6,819 nucleotides of DNA, taken from assembly GCA_937928295.1 (NCBI GenBank), contig CALEYY010000042.1, positions 1 to 6,819 of the forward strand, written 5' to 3'. Source of the stretch: an uncultured Moraxellaceae bacterium. Lineage in GTDB: Bacteria > Pseudomonadota > Gammaproteobacteria > Pseudomonadales > Moraxellaceae. Position numbers and translations under genes: made by a program. Below the pieces are notes generated by a model. The model ran no database searches. It was given only the letters and a program-made list of their open reading frames with translations, and had not been told where the DNA came from. This document shows, piece after piece, positions 1 to 6,511 of this stretch. Position 1 is the stretch's first letter, and each line of letters opens with the position of its first letter.

Positions 1-5
1 CAACC

Positions 6-11
6 AGGAGG
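6..11 (+). promoter_or_regulatory. Shine-Dalgarno site of the small signal-peptide ORF
   Basis: AGGAGG, a full match to the Shine-Dalgarno core, sits 5 bases before the ATG at 17. It is the best ribosome binding site in the window and is the main reason for thinking that translation really begins at 17 even though this frame is not the katG frame. Confidence 0.6.
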
Positions 12-16
12 AATCG

Positions 17-274
17 ATGACGCTCTTTATCCGCAGGGCTCTCGCGACCCTGTGCGCCGTGGTCCTCGGGCTTTCGTGCATCTGGGGCATCAGCCGCGCC
101 GACAACGTGGCGCCCCTCCCCCCTGAACCAGCGACGCCCTCCGCCTGTTGTCCCTCGTACCCCCAGGAGCCGCGACCATGGCCGACGACAGCTCCAAGTG
201 CCCTTTCCCCCACGGCGGCGGCGCCCGCGCCAACCGCGACTGGTGGCCCGACAATCTGCGGCTCGACGGCCTGA
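17..274 (+). CDS. Small signal-peptide ORF overlapping katG out of frame (possible frameshifted leader)
   Basis: I do not recognise a family for this 85-residue frame. Residues 1-28 look like a Sec signal peptide: a charged start (MTLFIRR), a hydrophobic core at about 8-25, and a plausible cleavage site after SRA at 26-28. The rest is proline- and alanine-rich without a visible domain. The ATG has a perfect AGGAGG site 5 bases upstream, and the first 35 codons almost all end in G or C (32 of 35), as expected for coding DNA here. The last 97 bases overlap katG in another frame, so residues beyond about 54 are probably only a shadow of katG. Two readings are possible: a short exported peptide upstream of katG, or a signal peptide once fused to KatG (periplasmic KatG forms such as KatP are known) and separated by a one-base frame change between 127 and 177. 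The start is fairly convincing; the 3' end as a real gene is not. Confidence 0.4.
   Translation: MTLFIRRALATLCAVVLGLSCIWGISRADNVAPLPPEPATPSACCPSYPQEPRPWPTTAPSALSPTAAAPAPTATGGPTICGSTA
165..169 (+). promoter_or_regulatory. Shine-Dalgarno site fixing the katG start at 178
   Basis: AGGAG lies 8 bases before the ATG at 178. The only other in-frame upstream option is a TTG at 148 with no comparable site, and the frame is closed by a TGA at 124-126. This supports 178 as the katG start. Confidence 0.7.
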
Positions 275-2331
275 ACCAGCATGACGCGCGCTCCAATCCG
301 CTGGGCGCCGACTTCGACTATGCCACGGCGTTCAAGGGGCTCGACCTGGGCGCGGTGATCGCCGACCTGACCGCCCTGATGACCGACAGCCAGGACTGGT
401 GGCCGGCCGATTTCGGCCACTACGGCGGCCTGTTCATCCGCATGGCCTGGCACAGCGCCGGCACCTACCGCACCGGCGACGGGCGCGGCGGCGCCGGCGG
501 CGGGCAGCAGCGGTTCGCGCCGCTGAACTCCTGGCCCGACAACGCCAACCTCGACAAGGCCCGACGCCTGCTTTGGCCGATCAAGCGCCAATACGGCAAC
601 CAAGTCAGCTGGGCCGACCTGATCATCCTCGCCGGCAATGTCGCCTACGAATCCATGGGCCTGAAGACCTTCGGCTTCGGCTTCGGCCGCGAAGACATCT
701 GGCACCCGGAGAAAGACATCTACTGGGGTGCCGAGAAGGAATGGCTGGCCCCCAGCGGCAGCGAAAACAGCCGCTACTCGGGCGAACGCGACCTGGCGAA
801 CCCGCTGGCCGCTGTGATGATGGGCCTGATCTATGTGAACCCGGAAGGCGTGGACGGCAAGTCCGATCCGCTCAAAACGGCGCAGGATATGCGCGTGACC
901 TTCGCCCGCATGGCCATGAACGACGAAGAAACCGTAGCACTGACGGCAGGCGGCCACACCGTGGGCAAGGCACACGGCAATGGCAACGCCGCCAACCTCG
1001 GCCCGGCACCGGAAGCCGCCGATGTGCACGAACAAGGCATGGGCTGGAACAATCACACCAGTCGTGGCATCGGCCGCGACACCGTGACCAGCGGCATCGA
1101 AGGCGCCTGGACCACACACCCAACGCAGTGGGACAACGGCTACTTCACGCTGCTGCTGGGCTACGACTGGGAGCTGAAGAAGAGCCCGGCCGGTGCCACG
1201 CAGTGGGAGCCGATCAACATTCGCGCGGAAGACAAACCGGCCGATGTCGAAGACCCGTCCATCCGCTACAACCCGATCATGACCGACGCCGACATGGCCC
1301 TGAAAATGGACCCGGCATATCGCAAGATATCCGAGCGTTTTGCCGCTGATCAGGCGTATTTCTCCGATGTATTCGCCCGCGCTTGGTTCAAGCTGACCCA
1401 CCGTGACCTGGGCCCGAAGAGCCGCTACATCGGGCCCGAAGTTCCGTCGGAAGATCTGATCTGGCAAGACCCGGTGCCCGCCGGCAACCGCAACTACGAT
1501 GTAGCGGCCGTGAAGGCCAAGATCAGCGCCAGCGGCTTGTCTGTGAGCGACTTAGTCAGCACCGCCTGGGACAGCGCCCGCACTTATCGCGACTCCGACA
1601 AGCGCGGCGGTGCCAATGGCGCACGCATCCGGCTGATGCCTCAGCAACAGTGGGCCGGCAATGAGCCCGAGCGGCTGACTCGCGTGCTGGCTGTGCTGGC
1701 AGCGATTGCCGCTGACACGGGTGCCAGCGCGGCGGATGTCATCGTGCTCGCCGGCAATGTCGGCATCGAGCAGGCCGCGCGGGCGGCCGGCCAGAGCATC
1801 ATCGTGCCGTTTGCGCCTGGTCGTGGCGATGCCCGCCAGGATCAGACCGACAGTGAATCATTTGATGTGCTGGAGCCTGTCGCCGACGGCTTCCGCAACT
1901 GGCAGAAGCAGCATTACACCGTCAAACCCGAAGAGCTTTTGCTGGATCGCGCGCAACTGCTGGGCTTAAGCGCCCGGGAAATGACGGTGCTCATCGGCGG
2001 TATGCGCGTGCTCGGCACCAACCATGGCGGAACCGCTCATGGCGTGTTTACCGATCGCGTGGGGGCACTGAGCAACGACTTCTTCATCAACCTGACCGAC
2101 ATGGCCAACACCTGGGAGCCCACGGGTCGCAACAGTTACAACATCGTGGATCGCAAGACCGGCCGCGTGAAATGGACCGCCACACGCGCGGACTTGGTGT
2201 TTGGCTCCAACTCGGTTCTGCGCGCCTACAGCGAGTTGTATGCCCAGGACGACAACCGCGAGAAGTTTGTGCAGGATTTCGTGGCAGCGTGGACCAAGGT
2301 CATGAACGCGGATCGATTTGATTTGGCGTAG
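178..2331 (+). CDS. katG: Catalase-peroxidase KatG
   Basis: A bifunctional haem enzyme of the class I peroxidase family that breaks down hydrogen peroxide (catalase) and oxidises small electron donors (peroxidase). The 717-residue length is normal for the family, which has two peroxidase-like domains, the N-terminal one binding haem. Visible active-site residues: distal Arg88, Trp91 and His92 in the RMAWHS motif; Tyr219 and Met245, which with Trp91 should form the Met-Tyr-Trp crosslink needed for catalase activity; proximal His260 in the GGHTVGKAHG motif, with Trp311 and probably Asp378 behind it; Ser305 in TSGIE, matching the well-known Ser315 of Mycobacterium tuberculosis KatG; and Arg409 in THRDLGP, matching the mobile arginine. 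The C-terminal haem-free domain starts near residue 430 and carries the partial echo TAWDSARTYRDSDKRGG. The N-terminus (KCPFPHGG) is typical of cytoplasmic KatG, and no signal peptide lies in this frame. It appears to end its own transcription unit at the terminator after 2364. The promoter, and any OxyR site, must lie mostly left of the window. Confidence 0.98.
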   Translation: MADDSSKCPFPHGGGARANRDWWPDNLRLDGLNQHDARSNPLGADFDYATAFKGLDLGAVIADLTALMTDSQDWWPADFGHYGGLFIRMAWHSAGTYRTGDGRGGAGGGQQRFAPLNSWPDNANLDKARRLLWPIKRQYGNQVSWADLIILAGNVAYESMGLKTFGFGFGREDIWHPEKDIYWGAEKEWLAPSGSENSRYSGERDLANPLAAVMMGLIYVNPEGVDGKSDPLKTAQDMRVTFARMAMNDEETVALTAGGHTVGKAHGNGNAANLGPAPEAADVHEQGMGWNNHTSRGIGRDTVTSGIEGAWTTHPTQWDNGYFTLLLGYDWELKKSPAGATQWEPINIRAEDKPADVEDPSIRYNPIMTDADMALKMDPAYRKISERFAADQAYFSDVFARAWFKLTHRDLGPKSRYIGPEVPSEDLIWQDPVPAGNRNYDVAAVKAKISASGLSVSDLVSTAWDSARTYRDSDKRGGANGARIRLMPQQQWAGNEPERLTRVLAVLAAIAADTGASAADVIVLAGNVGIEQAARAAGQSIIVPFAPGRGDARQDQTDSESFDVLEPVADGFRNWQKQHYTVKPEELLLDRAQLLGLSAREMTVLIGGMRVLGTNHGGTAHGVFTDRVGALSNDFFINLTDMANTWEPTGRNSYNIVDRKTGRVKWTATRADLVFGSNSVLRAYSELYAQDDNREKFVQDFVAAWTKVMNADRFDLA

Positions 2332-2363
2332 GGAGATGCGCTGACGCGGCGTGTGGGGGAATG

Positions 2364-2418
2364 AAAAAGGTCGCTATCTTCAAGTCGTTGTTTTGACTGA
2401 GATAACGGCCTTTGTTTT
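2364..2418. terminator. Bidirectional intrinsic terminator between katG and tRNA-Ser
   Basis: An imperfect hairpin pairs 2366-2380 with 2399-2413: AAAGG with CCTTT, then a T-G wobble, CG with CG, one C-A mismatch, TATCT with AGATA, and a final wobble. AGTC (2383-2386) and GACT (2395-2398) can extend it inward. On the + strand the stem runs into TTTGTTTT (2411-2418), fitting a rho-independent stop for katG, 34 bases after its stop codon. On the - strand the same stem is followed by TTTTT (complement of 2364-2368), fitting a stop for the tRNA-Ser transcript, whose 3' end is at 2423. Confidence 0.8.
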
Positions 2419-2422
2419 CAGT

Positions 2423-2513
2423 TGGCGGTGAGAGAGGGATTCGAACCCTCGATACGGGATTACCGTATACACGCTTTCCAGGCGTGCTCCTTCAGCCACT
2501 CGGACACCTCACC
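2423..2513 (-). tRNA. tRNA-Ser (anticodon GGA)
   Basis: On the - strand the sequence folds as a class II tRNA. The acceptor stem pairs GGTGAGG with TCTCACC (one G-U), with G as discriminator base followed by an encoded CCA (complement of 2423-2425). The anticodon stem is CACGC/GCGTG around loop CTGGAAA, giving anticodon GGA at 2477-2479. The long variable arm ATACGG...CCGTAT is diagnostic of serine, leucine or bacterial tyrosine tRNAs, and the anticodon plus G73 make it serine. The T-arm has GGTTCGAATCC. It reads UCC and UCU codons. It closely resembles the Escherichia coli GGA serine tRNA as I remember it. It is transcribed toward katG, ends just before the shared terminator, and has its own promoter at 2548-2576. 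No second tRNA is visible beside it. Confidence 0.97.
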
Positions 2514-2547
2514 AGCGCGCTGAGGCTTTGCACTTCAGCGGCGCGCA

Positions 2548-2576
2548 ATCCTAGCGGAAGCTCGCTAGCAAGGCAA
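2548..2576 (-). promoter_or_regulatory. Sigma-70-type promoter of tRNA-Ser with GC-rich discriminator
   Basis: Read on the - strand, TTGCCT (2571-2576, 4 of 6 to TTGACA) is followed after exactly 17 bases by TAGGAT (2548-2553, 4 of 6 to TATAAT). The bases just after the -10 box are TGCGCGCCGC, a GC-rich discriminator of the kind found at stringently controlled stable-RNA promoters. The expected start near 2541 leaves a leader of roughly 28 bases before the mature tRNA. Confidence 0.6.
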
Positions 2577-2598
2577 AGCCTTTTTGCGGCCCAAGTGC

Positions 2599-2629
2599 TT
2601 GGCTATCGCGCGGATAGCGGTGCTAAAAT
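2599..2629 (+). promoter_or_regulatory. Candidate promoter of kup copy 1 (extended -10)
   Basis: TGCTAAAAT at 2621-2629 is an extended -10 element: TG, one base, then TAAAAT, which matches TATAAT in 5 of 6 positions. A weak -35, TTGGCT (2599-2604), lies 19 bases upstream, longer than ideal, so the extended -10 is the better evidence. The expected start near 2636 gives a leader of about 50 bases. It points away from the tRNA-Ser promoter, and the two -35 boxes are only 22 bases apart. Confidence 0.5.
2602..2618. promoter_or_regulatory. 17-base dyad in the kup copy 1 promoter (possible operator)
   Basis: GCTATC (2602-2607) and GATAGC (2613-2618) form a perfect 6-base inverted repeat around GCGCG. 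It occupies the spacer between the proposed -35 and -10 boxes, where a bound dimeric repressor would block transcription. No regulator can be named from the sequence, and a repeat this short can arise by chance. Confidence 0.3.
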
Positions 2630-2675
2630 CATTGCCCGCAAACGAGGTGGCCGGCGGATTCACTGCCCGCCCATC

Positions 2676-2680
2676 GAGGA
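2676..2680 (+). promoter_or_regulatory. Shine-Dalgarno site fixing the kup copy 1 start at 2686
   Basis: GAGGA lies 5 bases before the ATG at 2686. The frame stays open to a TTG at 2584, but that extension would put 34 extra residues, not typical of Kup, across the promoter region. The site and the family's usual N-terminus both favour 2686. Confidence 0.65.
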
Positions 2681-2685
2681 TCTGT

Positions 2686-4575
2686 ATGCAAGCTGAGTCA
2701 TCCGGCTCATCCCCCTTCAAACACCAGGTTGCGCTGACCGCAGGCGCTCTCGGTGTGGTCTTCGGCGACATCGGTACCAGCCCGCTTTACGCGCTCAAGG
2801 AATGCTTTCATGCCGCGCACGGCCTGGCGCTCACACAGGCCAATGTGCTCGGCATTCTGTCTTTGATTTTCTGGTCGATGACCATCATCGTGTCCATCAA
2901 GTACATCGCGTTCATCATGCGCGCCGACAACCGTGGCGAGGGCGGCATCATGGCGCTGCTGGCGCTGGCGCTGCGGGCGCAGTATCGCCACGGCTGGCTG
3001 CGGCCCGTTCTCATCGGCATCGGTCTGTTTGGCGCAGCGCTGTTTTTTGGCGATGGCATGATCACGCCGGCCATCTCGGTGCTGTCGGCGGTTGAGGGCT
3101 TGAAGGTGGTGTCGCCAGGGCTGGAAGCCTTTGTGATTCCGATCACCATCGCGGTGCTGATTTCGCTGTTTCTGATTCAACGCCATGGCACGGCGTCGAT
3201 CGGTGCCTTTTTCGGCCCGGTCATGCTGGTCTGGTTCACTACGCTGGCTGTGCTCGGCATCGTTAATGTGCGTCATTCACCCGAGGTGCTGCTGCTGGTG
3301 AATCCCGCCTGGGCACTGGGCTTCGTGGCGGCGCATCCGATGGCGGCCTTCATTGCGATGGGCGCGGTGGTGCTGACCGTGACCGGCGGTGAGGCACTGT
3401 ATGCCGACATGGGCCACTTCGGCCGCAAGCCGATTCGTCGCGCGTGGTTCCTGCTGGTGTTTCCGGCGCTGCTGCTGAATTACGCCGGCCAGGGCGCGCT
3501 GCTGCTTAGCGATCCGAGCGCCATCGAGAATCCGTTTTACCGGCTGGTGCCAGACTGGGGTCTGGTGCCGCTGATCCTGCTGTCCACGCTGGCGACGGTG
3601 ATTGCGTCGCAGGCGGTGATTTCCGGGGTGTTTTCGATTGCGCGCCAGGCCATGCTGCTGGGCTATCTGCCGCGCTTCCAGATCAACCACACCTCCGATC
3701 GCGAGATGGGCCAGATCTACATTCCGTTCTTCAACTGGACGCTGCTGATCACCATCATCATTCTGGTGCTGGCCTTCAAGTCGTCGAGCAATCTGGCGTC
3801 GGCCTACGGCATTGCCGTGACCATGACTATGATCTGCGATGCCCTGCTGCTGCTCGTGGTCGCACACAAGCTCTGGGGCTGGCACCCGGCCGTGGCGACG
3901 GCGGTGGCCCTGCCCTTCCTGATCGTGGATCTGGTGTTTTTCTCGGCAACTTCGCTGAAGGTGCTGCAGGGCGGCTGGTTCCCGCTGCTGATCGGCTGCA
4001 CGGCCTTTTTCCTGATGGCCACTTGGAAGGCTGGGCGCGACATCCTCAGCCTTCGCCTGAACTCCGAGACCATGCCGCTGAACCTGTTCGTGAACAGCAT
4101 TGGCGCCAGCGCGGGCCAGACCGTGCCGGGCACGGCGGTGTTCATGACCGGGTCGCACCACTATGTGCCGCACGCGCTGCTGCACAACATGAAGCACAAC
4201 AAGATCATCCACGAGCGCAATGTGCTGCTCACGCTGATGACTCGCGATGTGCCCTTTGTGGAGGATAGCGAGCGCCTGGTCATCGAGCGTATTGCTCATG
4301 AGTTCTACCTGGTCACGGCGGTTTATGGCTTCAAGGAGCAACCGGATGTGCCGAGCATGTTCAGCTTGTGCAAGGCGCAGGGGCTGAGCTTCGACATGAT
4401 GGACACGAGCTTCTTCGTGTCTCGCGAGCGCATCATCGCGCATGGTCGTCACGGCATGTCGCGCTGGCGCGAAAAGCTGTTTGTGGCGATGGCACGCAAC
4501 GCGGTCTCGGCCACCGACTTCTTCCAGATCCCGACCAACCGCGTGGTGGAAATGGGGACTCAGGTCGAACTTTGA
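2686..4575 (+). CDS. kup: Low-affinity potassium transporter, Kup family (copy 1)
   Basis: An integral inner-membrane K+ uptake protein of the KUP/HAK/KT family, thought to work as a K+/H+ symporter. The 629 residues match the family's usual length (about 620-630 in proteobacteria). The signature GDIGTSPLY is at residues 27-35. Other conserved blocks are NRGEGGIMALLAL (82-94), GDGMITPAISVLSAVEGL (122-139), GGEALYADMGHFGRKP (234-249) and VIASQAVISGVFSI (305-318). Membrane-embedded acidic residues expected to matter for K+ or H+ coupling are present: D28, D123, E137, E236 and D415. About 12 hydrophobic segments span residues 15-445; residues 446-629 form the soluble C-terminal domain and end in the typical NRVVEMGTQVEL. 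The gene has its own promoter candidate, diverges from tRNA-Ser and converges on a second kup. By eye the two copies share much of the membrane core but differ clearly in the C-terminal domain, so they are diverged paralogues, not a recent duplication. Confidence 0.96.
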   Translation: MQAESSGSSPFKHQVALTAGALGVVFGDIGTSPLYALKECFHAAHGLALTQANVLGILSLIFWSMTIIVSIKYIAFIMRADNRGEGGIMALLALALRAQYRHGWLRPVLIGIGLFGAALFFGDGMITPAISVLSAVEGLKVVSPGLEAFVIPITIAVLISLFLIQRHGTASIGAFFGPVMLVWFTTLAVLGIVNVRHSPEVLLLVNPAWALGFVAAHPMAAFIAMGAVVLTVTGGEALYADMGHFGRKPIRRAWFLLVFPALLLNYAGQGALLLSDPSAIENPFYRLVPDWGLVPLILLSTLATVIASQAVISGVFSIARQAMLLGYLPRFQINHTSDREMGQIYIPFFNWTLLITIIILVLAFKSSSNLASAYGIAVTMTMICDALLLLVVAHKLWGWHPAVATAVALPFLIVDLVFFSATSLKVLQGGWFPLLIGCTAFFLMATWKAGRDILSLRLNSETMPLNLFVNSIGASAGQTVPGTAVFMTGSHHYVPHALLHNMKHNKIIHERNVLLTLMTRDVPFVEDSERLVIERIAHEFYLVTAVYGFKEQPDVPSMFSLCKAQGLSFDMMDTSFFVSRERIIAHGRHGMSRWREKLFVAMARNAVSATDFFQIPTNRVVEMGTQVEL

Positions 4576-4592
4576 CAACGGAGCTCGACCTG
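4561..4592. repeat. Inverted repeat at the junction of the convergent kup genes (weak terminator candidate)
   Basis: CAGGTCGA (4561-4568) and TCGACCTG (4585-4592) form a perfect 8-base inverted repeat with a 16-base loop, covering the end and stop codon of kup copy 1. It could fold as a hairpin in both convergent transcripts. Neither strand has a proper T-run after it (the + strand continues CTGCCCCTTT), so it is at best a weak intrinsic terminator. It is the only stem-loop candidate found in the 25-base gap between the genes. Confidence 0.35.
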
Positions 4593-4600
4593 CTGCCCCT

Positions 4601-6478
4601 TTACAGCATGACCTGCGCACCCAGCTCAACCACGCGATTCGGCGGTAAGCGAAAGTGCGCCGCCGCATTGCTGGCGTTACGGAACATGGCCACAAACAGC
4701 TGTTCGCGCCAATAGGCCATGCTTGAGCTGCGCTGCGGCAGCAAGGTTTCGCGACCCATGAAGAAAGTGGTCTGCATCAGCTCCAGCGATAGCCCCTGCT
4801 CTGCGCACAACGGCAGCACAGCGGGCAAGTCCGGTTCATCCATGAAGCCATAGCTCACGCCCAGCCGGTAAAACTGGTCGTTGATGCGTTCAACCTGCAC
4901 GCGCTGTTCGGGCGCTACATACGGCACATCCAGCGTATTAACGGTCAGGATGACCATGCGCTCATGCAGGCTCTTGTAGTGCTTGAGGCTATGCAGCAGC
5001 GCATGCGGCACGGTTTCCGGCTGCGGCGTCAGAAACACGGCCGAGCCCGGAACAATCGCCACCGCCCCTTTGCCGATACTGTCGATAAATGACTCCAGTG
5101 GCATGGCATCCGCTTCCAGCCGCGCCTGCAGAATCTGCTTGCCACGCTTCCAGGTCGTCATCAGCAGAAACAGCGCGGCGCCGAGGGCGAGCGGAAACCA
5201 GCCGCCATCGGCAATTTTGCTCAGGTTGGCACCAAAGAACGCGAGGTCCACGATGAGAAAAGCGCCGCACACCAAGCCAGCCGCCGGCAGGCTCCAGCGC
5301 CAGACATGGCGCATCACGATATAGGCCAGCACGGTGGTAATGATCATGGTGCCGCAGACGGCGATGCCATAGGCCGCCGCCAGACTCGTCGATGAACCAA
5401 AACCCACGACCAGTGCCACCACCGCCAGAAACAGCAGCCAGTTCACGCCCGGCAAATAGATCTGACCGGCTTCGCTGTGCGAGGTGTGTTGCACGACTAC
5501 GCGGGGCACATAGCCCAGCTGCATGGCTTGGTGCGTGATGGAGTAAACGCCGGAAATAACCGCCTGCGAGGCGATCACGGTGGCCATGGTGGCCAGCGCT
5601 ACCATCGGGTACAACGCCCAATCAGGCGCCAGCCTGTAGAACGGATTATCGATGGCGGTGGGCTCGGCCAGCAGTAGCGCGCCCTGTCCGAAATAGTTCA
5701 GCACCAGCGCCGGCAATACCAAGCCGAACCAGGCCATCTGCACCGGCTTGCGCCCGAAATGCCCCATGTCGGCATACAGGGCTTCGGCACCGGTGAGGGT
5801 CAGGAAGATGGCACCCAGCCCGAGAAAGGCCATCGTGGGTTCATGCTGGAAAAACGCGAAGGCATAGGTCGGGCTTAACGCCGCCAGCACTTCGGGGTTA
5901 CGCGCGATGCCGGCAATGCCCAAGGCTGCCAGTGTGAGAAACCACAGCGCCACGATGGGCCCGAAAAACACGCCTATCCTGGCCGTGCCGTACTTTTGAA
6001 AGCTGAACAAAACAGCAAGCACACCCACCGTGAGCGGCACGATATAGGGCTTGAATGCGGTCGTGCCGATCTCCAGTCCTTCGATGGCCGAGAGCACAGA
6101 AATAGCCGGCGTGATGGCGCCATCGCCATAAAAAAGCGCCGCGCCAAAGAGGCCGGCGAGCATCAGCGCCGGCGCATAGGGCTTGCCGTGCACGCCACGC
6201 AGAACCAGCGCCATCAGCGCCATGACACCGCCCTCGCCCTTGTTGTGGGCACGCATGATGAAGCTGACATATTTTATCGAGACCACCAGGATCAGCGACC
6301 AGAGAATCAGCGACAACACGCCAAGAATGTGATCGTGCGTGATCGGCACGGCATGATGCGCGCCGGCAAACACTTCCTTCAGGGCGTAAAGCGGGCTGGT
6401 ACCGATGTCGCCATAGACGACGCCGAGGGCGGTCAGCGCCAGTACCGGCAGACGATTGGGCGATGCATGTTCAGACAT
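4601..6478 (-). CDS. kup: Low-affinity potassium transporter, Kup family (copy 2)
   Basis: A second complete Kup-type inner-membrane K+ uptake protein, 625 residues. GDIGTSPLY is at residues 23-31, NKGEGGVMALMAL at 79-91, GDGAITPAISVLSAIEGL at 118-135, GAEALYADMGHFGRKP at 230-245 and VIASQAVISGVYSI at 301-314. The acidic membrane residues D24, D119, E133, E232 and D411 match those of copy 1. About 12 membrane segments fill residues 11-442, followed by a soluble C-terminal domain that ends NRVVELGAQVML. The ATG at 6476-6478 is preceded at 5 bases by GGAG (complement of 6484-6487). It starts 33 bases after the kdpE stop on the same strand with no visible terminator between, so the two are probably co-transcribed; if so, this copy could be expressed with the Kdp K+ sensing system. 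Its 3' end faces copy 1 across 25 bases. No frameshift or missing motif is visible, so both copies should be functional. Confidence 0.96.
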   Translation of the reverse strand: MSEHASPNRLPVLALTALGVVYGDIGTSPLYALKEVFAGAHHAVPITHDHILGVLSLILWSLILVVSIKYVSFIMRAHNKGEGGVMALMALVLRGVHGKPYAPALMLAGLFGAALFYGDGAITPAISVLSAIEGLEIGTTAFKPYIVPLTVGVLAVLFSFQKYGTARIGVFFGPIVALWFLTLAALGIAGIARNPEVLAALSPTYAFAFFQHEPTMAFLGLGAIFLTLTGAEALYADMGHFGRKPVQMAWFGLVLPALVLNYFGQGALLLAEPTAIDNPFYRLAPDWALYPMVALATMATVIASQAVISGVYSITHQAMQLGYVPRVVVQHTSHSEAGQIYLPGVNWLLFLAVVALVVGFGSSTSLAAAYGIAVCGTMIITTVLAYIVMRHVWRWSLPAAGLVCGAFLIVDLAFFGANLSKIADGGWFPLALGAALFLLMTTWKRGKQILQARLEADAMPLESFIDSIGKGAVAIVPGSAVFLTPQPETVPHALLHSLKHYKSLHERMVILTVNTLDVPYVAPEQRVQVERINDQFYRLGVSYGFMDEPDLPAVLPLCAEQGLSLELMQTTFFMGRETLLPQRSSSMAYWREQLFVAMFRNASNAAAHFRLPPNRVVELGAQVML

Positions 6479-6511
6479 GATGACTCCACGGGCAGAAATG
6501 ACTGACAGAGG

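Noticed and set aside
148..177. TTG at 148 as the katG start
   Set aside because: It would add ten residues with no good ribosome site; the ATG at 178 has AGGAG at 8 bases and gives the usual KatG N-terminus.
399..1349. Open frame of 316 codons within katG in another frame
   Set aside because: Extremely Arg-rich shadow of a GC-rich gene; the katG frame explains the sequence fully.
2423..2513. tRNA-Ser as an attachment site of an integrated element
   Set aside because: No integrase gene and no repeat of the tRNA 3' end is visible in the window; katG and kup are ordinary housekeeping-type genes.
2570..2585. Hairpin AAGGC-AAA-GCCTT followed by T's as a + strand terminator
   Set aside because: The stem is only 5 bases, no + strand gene ends nearby, and it overlaps the -35 box of the tRNA promoter.
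2584..2685. N-terminal extension of kup copy 1 from a TTG at 2584
   Set aside because: It crosses the proposed promoter, adds residues unlike Kup N-termini, and the ATG at 2686 has a good ribosome site.
2412..2696. Open frame on the + strand containing GERGIRTLDTGLPYTRFPG
   Set aside because: This is the translated antisense of the tRNA-Ser gene, a common false protein annotation.
3277..4695. Long open frame of 472 codons on the - strand opposite kup copy 1
   Set aside because: Composition is rich in His, Gln and Arg, as expected for the antisense of a GC-rich hydrophobic membrane protein gene; no ribosome site or known domain seen.
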